Positions 18,326 through 25,941 of a stretch of 64,000 nucleotides of DNA are shown one piece after another. Origin of the DNA: Rhodococcus spelaei. Lineage in GTDB: Bacteria > Actinomycetota > Actinomycetes > Mycobacteriales > Mycobacteriaceae. The stretch's first letter is position 1. Every line of letters starts with the position of its first letter. A program made the translations under genes and the position numbers. The stretch spans positions 1-64,000 of the forward strand of contig NZ_VIGH01000011.1 in the NCBI RefSeq assembly GCF_006704125.1. The letters are read 5' to 3'. Below the pieces are notes generated by a model. It had not been told where the DNA came from. It saw nothing but the letters and a program-made list of their open reading frames with translations, and made no database searches.

Positions 18326-19003
18326 CTAGGGGGCTGTGTCGCTGAGGGTTTCGGCGTGCTGGTCGACCACCGCGTCCAGGAAGGTGGAGTCGGTGAACAG
18401 TCCTTTGGTGTAGAGCTCGAGGGCGGGGAGCATGATCTCGTCGGTGAGCTCGCGGATCGCGCGCCCCCAGTCGACGGGTCCGCCCTGCTCGCCGCGCATC
18501 TGGAGGAAGAGCAGTGTGCTGCCCAGGGACTGCATCGTTAGGTAGCGGGCTCGTGCCGCCGGATTCCGGCTGGGCCGAAGGGTTCCCGCGGTCACGCCGT
18601 CCGCGAGGTACTGCTCGGTGGTGGCGACGATGTGGTCGAACATGGACCGGGCCAACTCGCCGCCGGCTTGGTAGCTACGGACGACGTAGGCGATCAGCGG
18701 TGCGTACTCCTCGACGTCGGCGAGCTGCTGCAGCAGTCCGGCCGCACTCGGCCGGGTCAGTGACTCGGACTTCGCGACCCGGATGATCTCGAGGACGTGG
18801 GCGTCGCATTCCTCTCGTAGGCCGTCCTTGGAGCCGAAGTGGTGATTGACCAGTCCCGGCGAGACGCCCGCGGCTGCGGCCACGGCGCGCACCCCGGCCC
18901 CGAACCCCTGGTCGCCGAAGACGTCGATTGCGGCGTCGCGGATGCGGGCGCGGGTGGTCAGGTCCCGGTCGGGCCCCTGTCGATCGGCCATGGCTGAACG
19001 CAT
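18326..19003 (-). CDS. TetR-family regulator of the adjacent exporter (Rv1219c/RaaS-like)
   Basis: 225 aa: N-terminal TetR helix-turn-helix ([19 protein letters not shown], then [17 protein letters not shown]) and an alpha-helical ligand-binding domain. In M. tuberculosis Rv1219c (RaaS) represses Rv1217c-1218c and affects drug tolerance; context and order here are the same. The ATG at 19003 was chosen: TAATGT lies 7 nt upstream, in the middle of a long palindrome (18994-19029), so RNA polymerase and repressor would compete. A TTG at 19009 and an ATG at 18991 are alternatives. Confidence 0.85.
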   Translation of the reverse strand: MRSAMADRQGPDRDLTTRARIRDAAIDVFGDQGFGAGVRAVAAAAGVSPGLVNHHFGSKDGLREECDAHVLEIIRVAKSESLTRPSAAGLLQQLADVEEYAPLIAYVVRSYQAGGELARSMFDHIVATTEQYLADGVTAGTLRPSRNPAARARYLTMQSLGSTLLFLQMRGEQGGPVDWGRAIRELTDEIMLPALELYTKGLFTDSTFLDAVVDQHAETLSDTAP

Positions 19004-19029
19004 GTTCAATACATTAAACAGGCGTTCAG
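18994..19029. promoter_or_regulatory. TetR operator over the exporter-operon promoter
   Basis: A 36-bp imperfect palindrome. Outer arms ctgaacgc (18994-19001) and gcgttcag (19022-19029) are exact complements; an inner tgttc/aaaca pair nearly matches. The predicted -10 TAATGT (minus strand, 19011-19016) lies at the centre. Best read as the autoregulatory site of the TetR protein encoded next to it. Confidence 0.75.
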
Positions 19030-19101
19030 CTCGCTGGCAAGGGTTCGGCCCGTCAAGAAGTCGTCAAAGCATCCCGCGACTGTGCGCGGGCGGCGAAGCC
19101 G

Positions 19102-19743
19102 CTACTGGCAGCGGGAGGCGCAGAGCAGTCCGTCGCCGACCGGCAGCAGCACTTTGGTCAGGCGCTCGTCCTCGGCGATCGCACGGGCTGCGGCCCGGAC
19201 TGCGAGGGTGGTGGCGTCACGCGCCGCCGGATCGGCGACCCGGCCACCGAGGAGGGCGTTGTGCAGCACGATCACCCCGCCGGGGCGCAGCAGTCGTACG
19301 CCCTGCTCGACGTAGTGCGGGTGATCGTCGGGCGAGGTGTCGATGAAGACCAGGTCGTAGGCGCTGTCCGCGAGCCGCGGCAGCACGTCGAGCCCCCAGC
19401 CGTTGATCAGGCGGGTCCGGCCCGGTGCGATCGCACCCGCTCGGAAGGCATCCTTGGCCGCGCGCTGGTGCTCGGGCTCGTGGTCGATGGTGGTGAGCAC
19501 GCCGTCGCCGCGCATGCCGTCGAGCAGCCACAGGCCACTCACGCCCGCGCCGGTGCCGATCTCGACGACCGTCTTGGCGTCGAGCATCTGGGTGAACAGG
19601 CTCAACAGCGCGCCGACGGACGGCGGCACCGGGTCGGCGCCCAGGTCTTCGGCCCGCTCACGTGCGGAAACAAGGACCTCGTCCTCCAGGACGGAGTCCT
19701 CGGTGTGGGCCAGCATCTGGTCGCCATTGGTCTGCACGACCAC
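19102..19743 (-). CDS. class I SAM-dependent O-methyltransferase (Rv1220c-like)
   Basis: A 213-aa cation-dependent O-methyltransferase of the catechol/caffeoyl-CoA type. Motif [13 protein letters not shown] at about residues 59-70, and [20 protein letters not shown] for metal and substrate contact. The substrate is unknown. As in mycobacteria, it is divergent from sigE, and the two share a long intergenic region of about 290 bp. The ATG start is followed by a short acidic N-terminus. A role in envelope-linked small-molecule methylation is only a guess from position. Confidence 0.85.
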   Translation of the reverse strand: MVVQTNGDQMLAHTEDSVLEDEVLVSARERAEDLGADPVPPSVGALLSLFTQMLDAKTVVEIGTGAGVSGLWLLDGMRGDGVLTTIDHEPEHQRAAKDAFRAGAIAPGRTRLINGWGLDVLPRLADSAYDLVFIDTSPDDHPHYVEQGVRLLRPGGVIVLHNALLGGRVADPAARDATTLAVRAAARAIAEDERLTKVLLPVGDGLLCASRCQ

Positions 19744-19820
19744 GAGGTTATCGCCGTCGCGGTCCGCCCGCCTCCAGGCGCGCTCTGTCGCGGTCGCTCA
19801 GGCGCTCGTGCGACCGACAT

Positions 19821-19837
19821 TCTCAGGCGATGTTCAG
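19821..19837 (+). promoter_or_regulatory. direct repeat resembling an MprA box upstream of sigE
   Basis: TCTCAG (19821-19826) and GTTCAG (19832-19837) form a direct repeat with an 11-bp period, one DNA turn. In M. tuberculosis the response regulator MprA binds loosely conserved YYTCAG-type direct repeats upstream of sigE. The similarity is by eye only. Confidence 0.4.
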
Positions 19838-19932
19838 GTTGCTCACACTCGGCGCACATTCGCGTGCGACAGGGTGGTGCCATCACGAGATCCGCAGACT
19901 GCACCGGAGGGAGGCGCGGGCGACCGCGGTCA

Positions 19933-19960
19933 GGGAACAATCCGGACAACCCGGGAGTTG
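19933..19960 (+). promoter_or_regulatory. ECF sigma-factor promoter upstream of sigE
   Basis: GGGAAC (19933-19938) and GTTG (19957-19960) are 18 bp apart, matching the GGAAY-N16-18-GTT consensus of SigE/SigH-type promoters. The start codon of sigE is about 70 bp further on. In mycobacteria one sigE promoter is read by SigH, and SigE autoregulation is also possible. Confidence 0.65.
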
Positions 19961-20031
19961 TACCCGACACGCGCACGCAAGTCCGCGCACTTGCCACCAG
20001 CTGTCCCGAGCAGGAGGTTTCACCAATCTCG

Positions 20032-20661
20032 ATGGTCAACGCCCAGTCAGTCACGAACACCGAGGTCGCAGAGTCGGCCGAGTTGAGCGGCACGGCCGCC
20101 TTCGACGCGAGCGGCGACCAGTCGACCATGCCCTCCTGGGACGAACTCGTCCGCGAGCACGGCGACCGCGTCTACCGACTGGCCTACCGGCTGTCGGGCA
20201 ACGCCCAGGACGCCGAGGACCTCACCCAGGACACCTTCATCCGGGTGTTCCGTTCGCTGTCGAACTACCAGGCCGGAACCTTCGAGGGCTGGCTGCACCG
20301 GATCACCACCAACTTGTTCCTCGACATGGTGCGCCGCCGGAACCGGATCAAGATGGAAGCGCTGCCCGAGGACTACGAGCGCGTACCCGCCGAGGGCCCC
20401 GACCCCGAGCAGATCTACCACGACGCCCGCCTCGACCCGGACCTGCAGTCCGCGCTGGACGCCCTCGCGCCGGAGTTCCGCGCCGCGGTCGTACTGTGTG
20501 ACGTCGAAGGTCTGTCGTACGAAGAGATCGGTGCCACACTGGGAGTCAAGCTCGGTACGGTCCGCAGCCGCATTCACCGCGGCAGGCAGGCCCTGCGAGA
20601 GCACCTGACCGCGGCGCAGCAGGCCGGGCAGTCGGGAACCGGAAAGTTGACAGTCGCGTGA
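20032..20661 (+). CDS. sigE: ECF RNA polymerase sigma factor SigE
   Basis: A 209-aa group-4 sigma factor: region 2 ([21 protein letters not shown] and TFIRVFRSL, then [18 protein letters not shown]) and region 4 ([23 protein letters not shown]). The match to M. tuberculosis SigE, including MPSWDELVR and [14 protein letters not shown], is close. It governs the response to envelope and oxidative stress. The ATG at 20032 was chosen, but AGGAGG (20012-20017) lies 14 nt away, which is long; only an ATC codon sits at an ideal distance, so the true start is not certain. rseA follows with an overlapping GTGA and a better start slightly downstream. Confidence 0.95.
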   Translation: MVNAQSVTNTEVAESAELSGTAAFDASGDQSTMPSWDELVREHGDRVYRLAYRLSGNAQDAEDLTQDTFIRVFRSLSNYQAGTFEGWLHRITTNLFLDMVRRRNRIKMEALPEDYERVPAEGPDPEQIYHDARLDPDLQSALDALAPEFRAAVVLCDVEGLSYEEIGATLGVKLGTVRSRIHRGRQALREHLTAAQQAGQSGTGKLTVA

Positions 20662-20678
20662 CAGTGCAGGAGGGATGG

Positions 20679-21059
20679 ATGACGCAGGCCCGCAAACCGC
20701 GCCAGTTCAGCTCGACCGAGCACTTGGCCAGCGAGGCGGTGGCAGCGTACGTCGACGGCGAGCTGCAGATGAACGCGTACCTGCGCGCCGCGCAGCACTT
20801 GTCGTTGTGCCCCGAGTGTGCGGCCTCCGTCGACGCCCAGCAGCACGTCCGCGGGGCGTTGCGTCGGGCGTCGGAGATCAGCATGCCCACCTCACTGCTG
20901 GGTCTGCTCAGCCAGATCCCGACCTGCACGTCGTCCGGCGACGACGGCGACGACCCGGCCAAGACGACCGGTCGCGACGCGCAGTTCGGCAGGCGCCGGG
21001 CGTCGATCTCGTCGATGGTCACCTCCTACTCCTTCGCCACGTGGCGCCGACGGCGTTAG
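20679..21059 (+). CDS. rseA: anti-sigma-E factor RseA (zinc-associated)
   Basis: A 126-aa cytoplasmic anti-sigma factor. The ZAS motif H40-x3-C44-x2-C47 (HLSLCPEC) would bind zinc and sense oxidation; the N-terminal FSSTEHLASEAVAAYVDGEL helix is the sigma-binding part, as in Rv1222. The C-terminus is Arg-rich, without a membrane helix. In mycobacteria RseA is phosphorylated by PknB and degraded by ClpC1P2; whether the sites are kept was not checked. The ATG at 20679 was preferred over the GTG at 20658 because AGGAGGG lies just upstream. Confidence 0.92.
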   Translation: MTQARKPRQFSSTEHLASEAVAAYVDGELQMNAYLRAAQHLSLCPECAASVDAQQHVRGALRRASEISMPTSLLGLLSQIPTCTSSGDDGDDPAKTTGRDAQFGRRRASISSMVTSYSFATWRRRR

Positions 21060-21109
21060 TTGCGCCGTGGTGCGCCCCGGGTGTTCCCGCGTCGGCGATA
21101 CTGGGTCGC

Positions 21110-21145
21110 GTGACTGACGACTACGAGCGGTACTCGGCCGCGTGA
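21110..21145 (+). CDS. 11-codon upstream ORF overlapping the htrA start
   Basis: GTG at 21110 opens an 11-codon frame (VTDDYERYSAA as written) whose stop TGA (21143-21145) overlaps the htrA GTG (21142-21144) as GTGA. htrA itself has no visible ribosome binding site, so translation of this mini-ORF could deliver ribosomes to htrA. It could equally be chance. Confidence 0.35.
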   Translation: MTDDYERYSAA

Positions 21146-22626
21146 ACTCGGACTCCGCCCTGCCGACCGCGCCCGACGACGCCGCACCGGAGCGACTGGC
21201 GCCGCGACCGCTGTACCGCCCGACCGTCGATCCCGCGTCGGCCGCGGCCTTCTCACGCCCGGCGGGGGTCGCCGACCCCTTCGCACCGGGTGCGGGACGC
21301 GGCCCGTCGGAGCCTGACCCGGCACTGTCCGTCCGGCCGCCGGACCCGGTGCTGGCCGAGGCGTTCGGCCGCCCCGAGGGCGAGACCGACACCATCGGGC
21401 GCGACCCGGATGCCGCCGCGGCCGAGGAACCCGGGGCGGAAACCGTCGCAGACCCGTGGCGCGATCCAGCCGCACCGGTGCGGCTCGGCGCCGCGGCGGT
21501 GCAGGCTCCGCCGGCCGCCGCACTGCCCCCCGCCGCGAAACTCGGTGTGCGCGACGTGCTGTTCGGCCAGCGCATCGCCCCGCGCGCTGTGGCCGTGCTC
21601 GTGGGCGCCGCGCTCGCGGTCGGACTGGTCGGCGGCATCGTCGGCCGGATCACTGCCGAGAACGTCGGGGCGCTGACCAGTAAGAAGGTCGAACTGACGC
21701 AGTCCGGCGGTGGTGACCGCGAGGTGGGCCAGGTCGCCAAGGTGGCGCAGGCGGTGCTGCCGTCCGTGGTCTCGATCCAGGTTGCGCTCGGCGACCAGAC
21801 CGGAACCGGATCCGGCGTGGTCATCGACGGGGCCGGGTACATCGTCACCAACAACCACGTCGTCTCCCTGGCCGCCACCGATCCCGCCAAGTCGACGCTG
21901 CGGGCCGTCTTCTCGGACGGCACCCACGCGCCGGCCCGGATCGTCGGCCGCGACACCAAGACCGACCTCGCGGTGGTCAAGGTCGACGTCGGAAACCTGA
22001 CGGTCGCACAACTGGGCAAGTCTGCCGACCTGCAGGTCGGCGAGGACGTGGTCGCGGTCGGCTCACCCCTCGGACTCAGCAAGACCGTCACCAGCGGCAT
22101 CGTCAGCGCACTGCATCGGCCGGTGCGGCTCAGCGGCGAGGGCACCGACACCGACGCCGTGATCGACGCGGTCCAGACCGACGCGGCCATCAACCCCGGC
22201 AACTCGGGTGGACCGCTGGTCGACGACCAGGGCCGTGTCATCGGTATCAACTCGGCCATCCGCAGCGAGAGCGGCGGTTCGGTCGGCCTCGGATTCGCGA
22301 TACCCGTCGACGACGTCACACGGGTCGCCCAGGAACTGATCCGTACCGGCGCGATGCACCATTCGGAGATCGGCGTCAACGCGCGCTCGGTGACCAACGA
22401 TCAGACCACGGGTGCGCAGGTGGCGAACGTGCAGGCAGGCGGGCCGGCGCAGCAGGCGGGCATCGTCGAGGGCGACGTCATCGTCAAGGTCGGGGACCGG
22501 ACCGTCGCCAATGCCGACGAGTTGGTCGTCGCGGTGCACCAGCAGTCGGTCGGGCAGTCGGTGCCGGTCCAGTTGATCCGTTCGGGCCGCGAGGTCGAGG
22601 TGCAGGTGACGCCGGTTTCGGACTGA
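21142..22626 (+). CDS. htrA: membrane-anchored HtrA/DegP-like serine protease
   Basis: 494 aa. A Pro/Ala-rich cytoplasmic region of about 130 residues carries repeated RPxVDPASAAAFSRP and PVLAEAFGRP patterns. It is followed by the conserved KLGVRDVLFG box, one transmembrane helix (about 150-172), a trypsin-like protease domain with H239, D275 and S355 (GNSGGP), and a PDZ domain (about 400-490). It acts outside the membrane on misfolded or cell-wall substrates. In M. tuberculosis Rv1223 is essential and is part of the sigE stress locus. The start GTG lacks a ribosome binding site and overlaps an 11-codon ORF. Confidence 0.93.
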   Translation: MNSDSALPTAPDDAAPERLAPRPLYRPTVDPASAAAFSRPAGVADPFAPGAGRGPSEPDPALSVRPPDPVLAEAFGRPEGETDTIGRDPDAAAAEEPGAETVADPWRDPAAPVRLGAAAVQAPPAAALPPAAKLGVRDVLFGQRIAPRAVAVLVGAALAVGLVGGIVGRITAENVGALTSKKVELTQSGGGDREVGQVAKVAQAVLPSVVSIQVALGDQTGTGSGVVIDGAGYIVTNNHVVSLAATDPAKSTLRAVFSDGTHAPARIVGRDTKTDLAVVKVDVGNLTVAQLGKSADLQVGEDVVAVGSPLGLSKTVTSGIVSALHRPVRLSGEGTDTDAVIDAVQTDAAINPGNSGGPLVDDQGRVIGINSAIRSESGGSVGLGFAIPVDDVTRVAQELIRTGAMHHSEIGVNARSVTNDQTTGAQVANVQAGGPAQQAGIVEGDVIVKVGDRTVANADELVVAVHQQSVGQSVPVQLIRSGREVEVQVTPVSD

Positions 22627-22707
22627 ATGCCGGGAATCGGCTGTGAAGTCGCCCCGAATTCCGCAGTCGTCGCAGCGTGGCGGGCCGCGGGCACGTAGTC
22701 TGGTCAG

Positions 22708-23115
22708 GTGTTTGGCAATATTGGCTGGGGCGAGTTCATGGTCCTACTCGTCGCGGCGCTCGTGATCCTCGGACCCGAGCGGCTTCCCGGCGCCGTCACG
22801 TGGGTCACCAAGTCCCTGCGGCAGGTGCGCGACTACGCGAGCGGCGCCACCGCGCAACTCAAGGACGAGTTGGGTCCCGAGTTCGAGGACCTGCGCAAGC
22901 CGCTGTCCGACCTGCAACAGTTGCGGGGGATGACGCCGCGCACGGTGATCACCAAGCATCTGCTCGACGGCGACGACTCGCTGTTCAAGGACCTGGACGT
23001 CACCAAGTCGATCAACGGCAACGGCAGCGGCGCCACCGGCCTGGCGGCGACCCGACCCGAGCCCAAACCGCTCGAGTCCGGCGAGCGTCCGCCGTTCGAC
23101 GCCGACGCCACCTGA
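22708..23115 (+). CDS. tatB: Sec-independent translocase subunit TatB
   Basis: 135 aa: a single N-terminal membrane helix (residues about 5-21) with E9 and the hinge GPERLP, then an amphipathic helix and a long soluble tail. TatB joins TatC as receptor for twin-arginine signal peptides. The GTG start has TAGTCT (22696-22701) exactly 6 nt upstream and no SD, so the mRNA is probably leaderless and separate from htrA. Same position as Rv1224 next to htrA. A strong terminator follows. Confidence 0.93.
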   Translation: MFGNIGWGEFMVLLVAALVILGPERLPGAVTWVTKSLRQVRDYASGATAQLKDELGPEFEDLRKPLSDLQQLRGMTPRTVITKHLLDGDDSLFKDLDVTKSINGNGSGATGLAATRPEPKPLESGERPPFDADAT

Positions 23116-23136
23116 CCTTCGGTCGCATGGACGCAT

Positions 23137-23170
23137 CGAGCCCCGCCGCGAAGTTCCGCGGCGGGGCTCG
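23137..23170. terminator. bidirectional terminator after tatB
   Basis: Perfect 14-bp stem (23137-23150 with 23157-23170) and a 6-nt loop, between tatB and the convergent secreted-protein gene; it can end both transcripts. Confidence 0.8.
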
Positions 23171-23194
23171 ACGGTATTCCGGGGGTGCGGAGGT

Positions 23195-23626
23195 CTACGA
23201 CCCGAAGAGGTTCTCGATCAGGCCGGGCTCGCCGACGGCGCCGATGGAGCCGAACAGCGGCCGGATCCCGGCCGGGGCGACCAGGTCCCGGTAGGTGACC
23301 TCGAAGACGACGGCACCGTCGACCGTGCACTGGTGACGGACCTGGTAGACGCCGTCGGCGACCGCGCCCCACGAGTAGCCCTGCCAACCGTCGTCGCCCG
23401 GTGAGGTGGGAGCGATGTCGTCGACCACCGTGCCGGTGGCCTGGTCGAGCAGGGTCGCCCCGCACAGCGTGCCGAGCGGAACGTTCTTCACCGACGCCGT
23501 CACGTCGTTCTCGATGACGTCGGCGGTCGACTCGATCGCCGTGGCGGAGGCGATTGCCGGGGCGAGCACGAGCAGTGGCGCGGCCGCCGCGGTGACGATG
23601 GCCGTGCGCAGGAGAGCACTCTTCAT
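23195..23626 (-). CDS. small secreted protein of unknown function
   Basis: 143 aa with a Sec signal peptide (MKSALLRTAIVTAAAAPLLV, cleavage near ASA at about residues 26-28). The mature part of about 115 residues has two Cys (in GTLCGATL and RHQCTVDG), likely one disulphide, and alternating hydrophobic residues suggesting a beta-sandwich. I do not recognise the family. The ATG at 23626 was chosen because the signal peptide starts there; the open frame runs 23 codons further upstream. It stands alone between tatB and mrp. Confidence 0.7.
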   Translation of the reverse strand: MKSALLRTAIVTAAAAPLLVLAPAIASATAIESTADVIENDVTASVKNVPLGTLCGATLLDQATGTVVDDIAPTSPGDDGWQGYSWGAVADGVYQVRHQCTVDGAVVFEVTYRDLVAPAGIRPLFGSIGAVGEPGLIENLFGS

Positions 23627-23746
23627 TCCCGATCCCTGTCGTCGGACGCCGCGCTCCCGCAGCGTCATTGGGTGATTCGCCTGCGAAGGTAACAATCGCG
23701 GACGAATCTCCGTGGGTGAATCGGGCGATTTGTCGGTGTCTGCGGG

Positions 23747-24883
23747 TTACAGGTGTCGAGTGGTGTCGATCCCGAGCGACATGCCGGCCAGGCCCCGGGA
23801 CCGGACCGACAACTTCTCCGCGATCTCGCGGAGGGCGGTCCCCGCCGGGGAATCGGGGTCGCCGAGCACGATCGGCAGGCCCTCGTCGCCGCCCTCGCGG
23901 ACTGCCTGCTCGAGCGGGATCTGGCCGAGCAGCGGGACCTTCGCGCCCACCGCCTTGGTCAGGCGGTCGGCCACCGCTTGACCGCCGCCCGAACCGAACA
24001 CCTCCATTCGGGTGCCGTCCGGCAGTTCCATCCAGGACATGTTCTCCACCACGCCCGCGATCCGCTGGCGGGTCTGCAGTGCGATCGCACCGGCCCGCTC
24101 GGCCACCTCGGCGGCGGCCTGCTGCGGGGTGGTCACCACCAGGATTTCCGCGTTGGGGATGAGCTGCGCCACGGAGATCGCCACGTCGCCGGTGCCGGGC
24201 GGCAGGTCCAGCAGGAGCACGTCGAGGTCGCCCCAGAACACGTCGGCGAGGAACTGCTGCAGCGCGCGGTGCAGCATCGGACCGCGCCAGACCACCGGGG
24301 TGTTGCCCTGGGTGAACTGGGCGATGGAGATCAGCTTCACGTCGTGCGACTGCGGCGGCATGATCATCCGCTCGACCTGCGTCGGCTTGGCGTCGGTGCC
24401 GAGCATGCGGGGGACCGAGTGGCCGTAGATGTCGGCGTCGAGCACGCCGACCGAGAGCCCGCGTGCGGCCATGGCGGCCGCGAGATTGACTGTGACCGAA
24501 GACTTTCCGACGCCGCCCTTGCCGGACGCGACCGCGTAGACCCGGGTCAGCGAACCGGGCTGCGCGAACGGGATGACCGGCTCCGCGGAATCGCCGCGCA
24601 GCGACCGGCGCAGCTCGGTGCGCTGCTCGTCGTTCATCACGTCGAGCTCGACGCGGATCGCGCCGATGCCCGCGACGTCCGCGACCGCCTTGGTCACCCG
24701 GTCGACGATCTCGGTGCGCATCGGGCAGCTCGACGTGGTCAGGTAGACGACGATGTCGACGCTGGCGTCGTCGGCAAGGTCGATGCTCTTGACCATGCCC
24801 AGGTCGGTGATGGGCTTACGGATCTCCGGGTCGAGCACCTTGGCGAGGGCACTGCGAACGTCGGACTCGGTCACTGCTGACAT
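23747..24883 (-). CDS. mrp: Mrp/NBP35-family iron-sulfur cluster carrier ATPase
   Basis: 378 aa. An N-terminal MIP18/DUF59 domain (about residues 5-80, with the SSCPMR motif) is followed by a deviant Walker A GKGGVGKSS (121-129) and the ParA/MinD-like P-loop fold. Mrp proteins bind and hand over Fe-S clusters to apo-enzymes in the cytoplasm. The usual C-terminal CxxC is not obvious in this copy (ENMSWMELPDGT region lacks it), as in some actinobacterial Mrp. The ATG has TACCAT 7 nt upstream (leaderless pattern). Equivalent of Rv1229c. Confidence 0.92.
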   Translation of the reverse strand: MSAVTESDVRSALAKVLDPEIRKPITDLGMVKSIDLADDASVDIVVYLTTSSCPMRTEIVDRVTKAVADVAGIGAIRVELDVMNDEQRTELRRSLRGDSAEPVIPFAQPGSLTRVYAVASGKGGVGKSSVTVNLAAAMAARGLSVGVLDADIYGHSVPRMLGTDAKPTQVERMIMPPQSHDVKLISIAQFTQGNTPVVWRGPMLHRALQQFLADVFWGDLDVLLLDLPPGTGDVAISVAQLIPNAEILVVTTPQQAAAEVAERAGAIALQTRQRIAGVVENMSWMELPDGTRMEVFGSGGGQAVADRLTKAVGAKVPLLGQIPLEQAVREGGDEGLPIVLGDPDSPAGTALREIAEKLSVRSRGLAGMSLGIDTTRHL

Positions 24884-24908
24884 GCCACCAATGGTAGGTG
24901 TCGTGCGG

Positions 24909-25748
24909 TCAGTGGATTCGCGGCAGGTCGGCCGGGCTGGGATTGATGCCCGTCGAGTACGCGAGCGACCATGCCGTCACGTTCGCCACGTAGGCCATCG
25001 AATTGTTGTAGCGCAGGATCGCCCTGGTGGCCGACGCGATGTCGCGCATGTTGGTGCCGCCGTCGCAGAGGTAGTTGCCGGTGGAGGCCGCCGCGTCGAA
25101 GAGGTTCTGCGGGTCTGCCTTCCCGTCGCCGTTGCCGTCGATGCCGTAGCGCTTCCAGGTCTCGGGCAGGAACTGCGTGGGCCCGACCGCGCGGTCGTAG
25201 ACGGGGTCGCCGTCGAGGGCGCCGCCGTCCGTGTCCGTGACGACGTTGTTGCCGGACAGGCTGCCGTCGAGGCGCGGTCCGTAGATCGGCACGAGCAGGT
25301 TGCCGTCGGCGTCGGCAGCGCCGTTGTTGGCGTGGGTGGACTCGACCATGCCGATGCCCGCGATCTGCTCCCAGGTGATGCCGCAGCCGGGATTGCGCTC
25401 GGCCATGATCCTCGCGCCGGCCTGGTAGGCGGCGAAGTTGATTGCGGGGATGCCCAGCGGTCCCTGCGGCAGCGGTGCGGGCGCAGGGGCGGGCGCGGGA
25501 GCCGGTGCGGGCGTCTCCGGCGCGGGGGCCGGGGCAGGGGTCGTCGACGTGATCGCCGGCACGGGCACGGCGACGGGCTTGGGGGTCGCTTCCTCCGCGA
25601 TCGGCGCCGACTTCGCGGCGAGGAACGGTACGGGCGATGCGCCCGAAGTGGCGGCCACGGACAGGAGTCCGCCGGGGACGAGGCCAGTCAGGGCAATGAC
25701 CGAATTACGTCGAAGCTTCGAGTTCGTTGGCTTGCTGTGACGACCCAC
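24909..25748 (-). CDS. secreted lytic transglycosylase-like protein, Pro-rich N-terminal linker
   Basis: 279 aa: an N-terminal signal/anchor segment, a PAPAPAP-rich linker (about residues 60-95), then a transglycosylase (SLT/MltB-like) domain with GIGMVESTHA carrying the probable catalytic Glu and AVGPTQFLPETWKRYG. DGNGDGKADPQN looks like a calcium-binding loop. It would cleave peptidoglycan glycan strands, as proposed for Rv1230c. The GTG start is preceded by a perfect AGGAGG. A gccccg/cggggc hairpin lies directly before this site and may tune translation. A paralogue follows upstream. Confidence 0.85.
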   Translation of the reverse strand: MGRHSKPTNSKLRRNSVIALTGLVPGGLLSVAATSGASPVPFLAAKSAPIAEEATPKPVAVPVPAITSTTPAPAPAPETPAPAPAPAPAPAPLPQGPLGIPAINFAAYQAGARIMAERNPGCGITWEQIAGIGMVESTHANNGAADADGNLLVPIYGPRLDGSLSGNNVVTDTDGGALDGDPVYDRAVGPTQFLPETWKRYGIDGNGDGKADPQNLFDAAASTGNYLCDGGTNMRDIASATRAILRYNNSMAYVANVTAWSLAYSTGINPSPADLPRIH

Positions 25749-25941
25749 CGAGATACCTCCTGCGGCCCCGGACGGGGCTTGATGTTTCTCCAGACCGCAG
25801 TCGAAGCTACCCGATTCGAGACATTTCCGTTATTCAACCGTGATCAGAAAGCCCATTTTCTGCAGCATCAGTGCAGGTAAAGGTGAAATTGAGAAATATC
25901 TCGACAGTGTCTCGCGAGGGCCCCGGCAGGTATCGGAAGCG
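25749..25941. promoter_or_regulatory. leader region between the two transglycosylase-like genes
   Basis: About 190 bp, AT-richer than its surroundings (around 25820-25915). On the minus strand it holds a GC hairpin next to the AGGAGG of the downstream gene. It probably contains a separate promoter; no riboswitch could be recognised. Confidence 0.4.

Noticed and set aside
25749-25941. cyclic-di-AMP (ydaO) riboswitch before the transglycosylase gene
   Set aside because: Such riboswitches precede some wall-hydrolase genes, but none of the expected conserved blocks could be found; only a simple GC hairpin is present.
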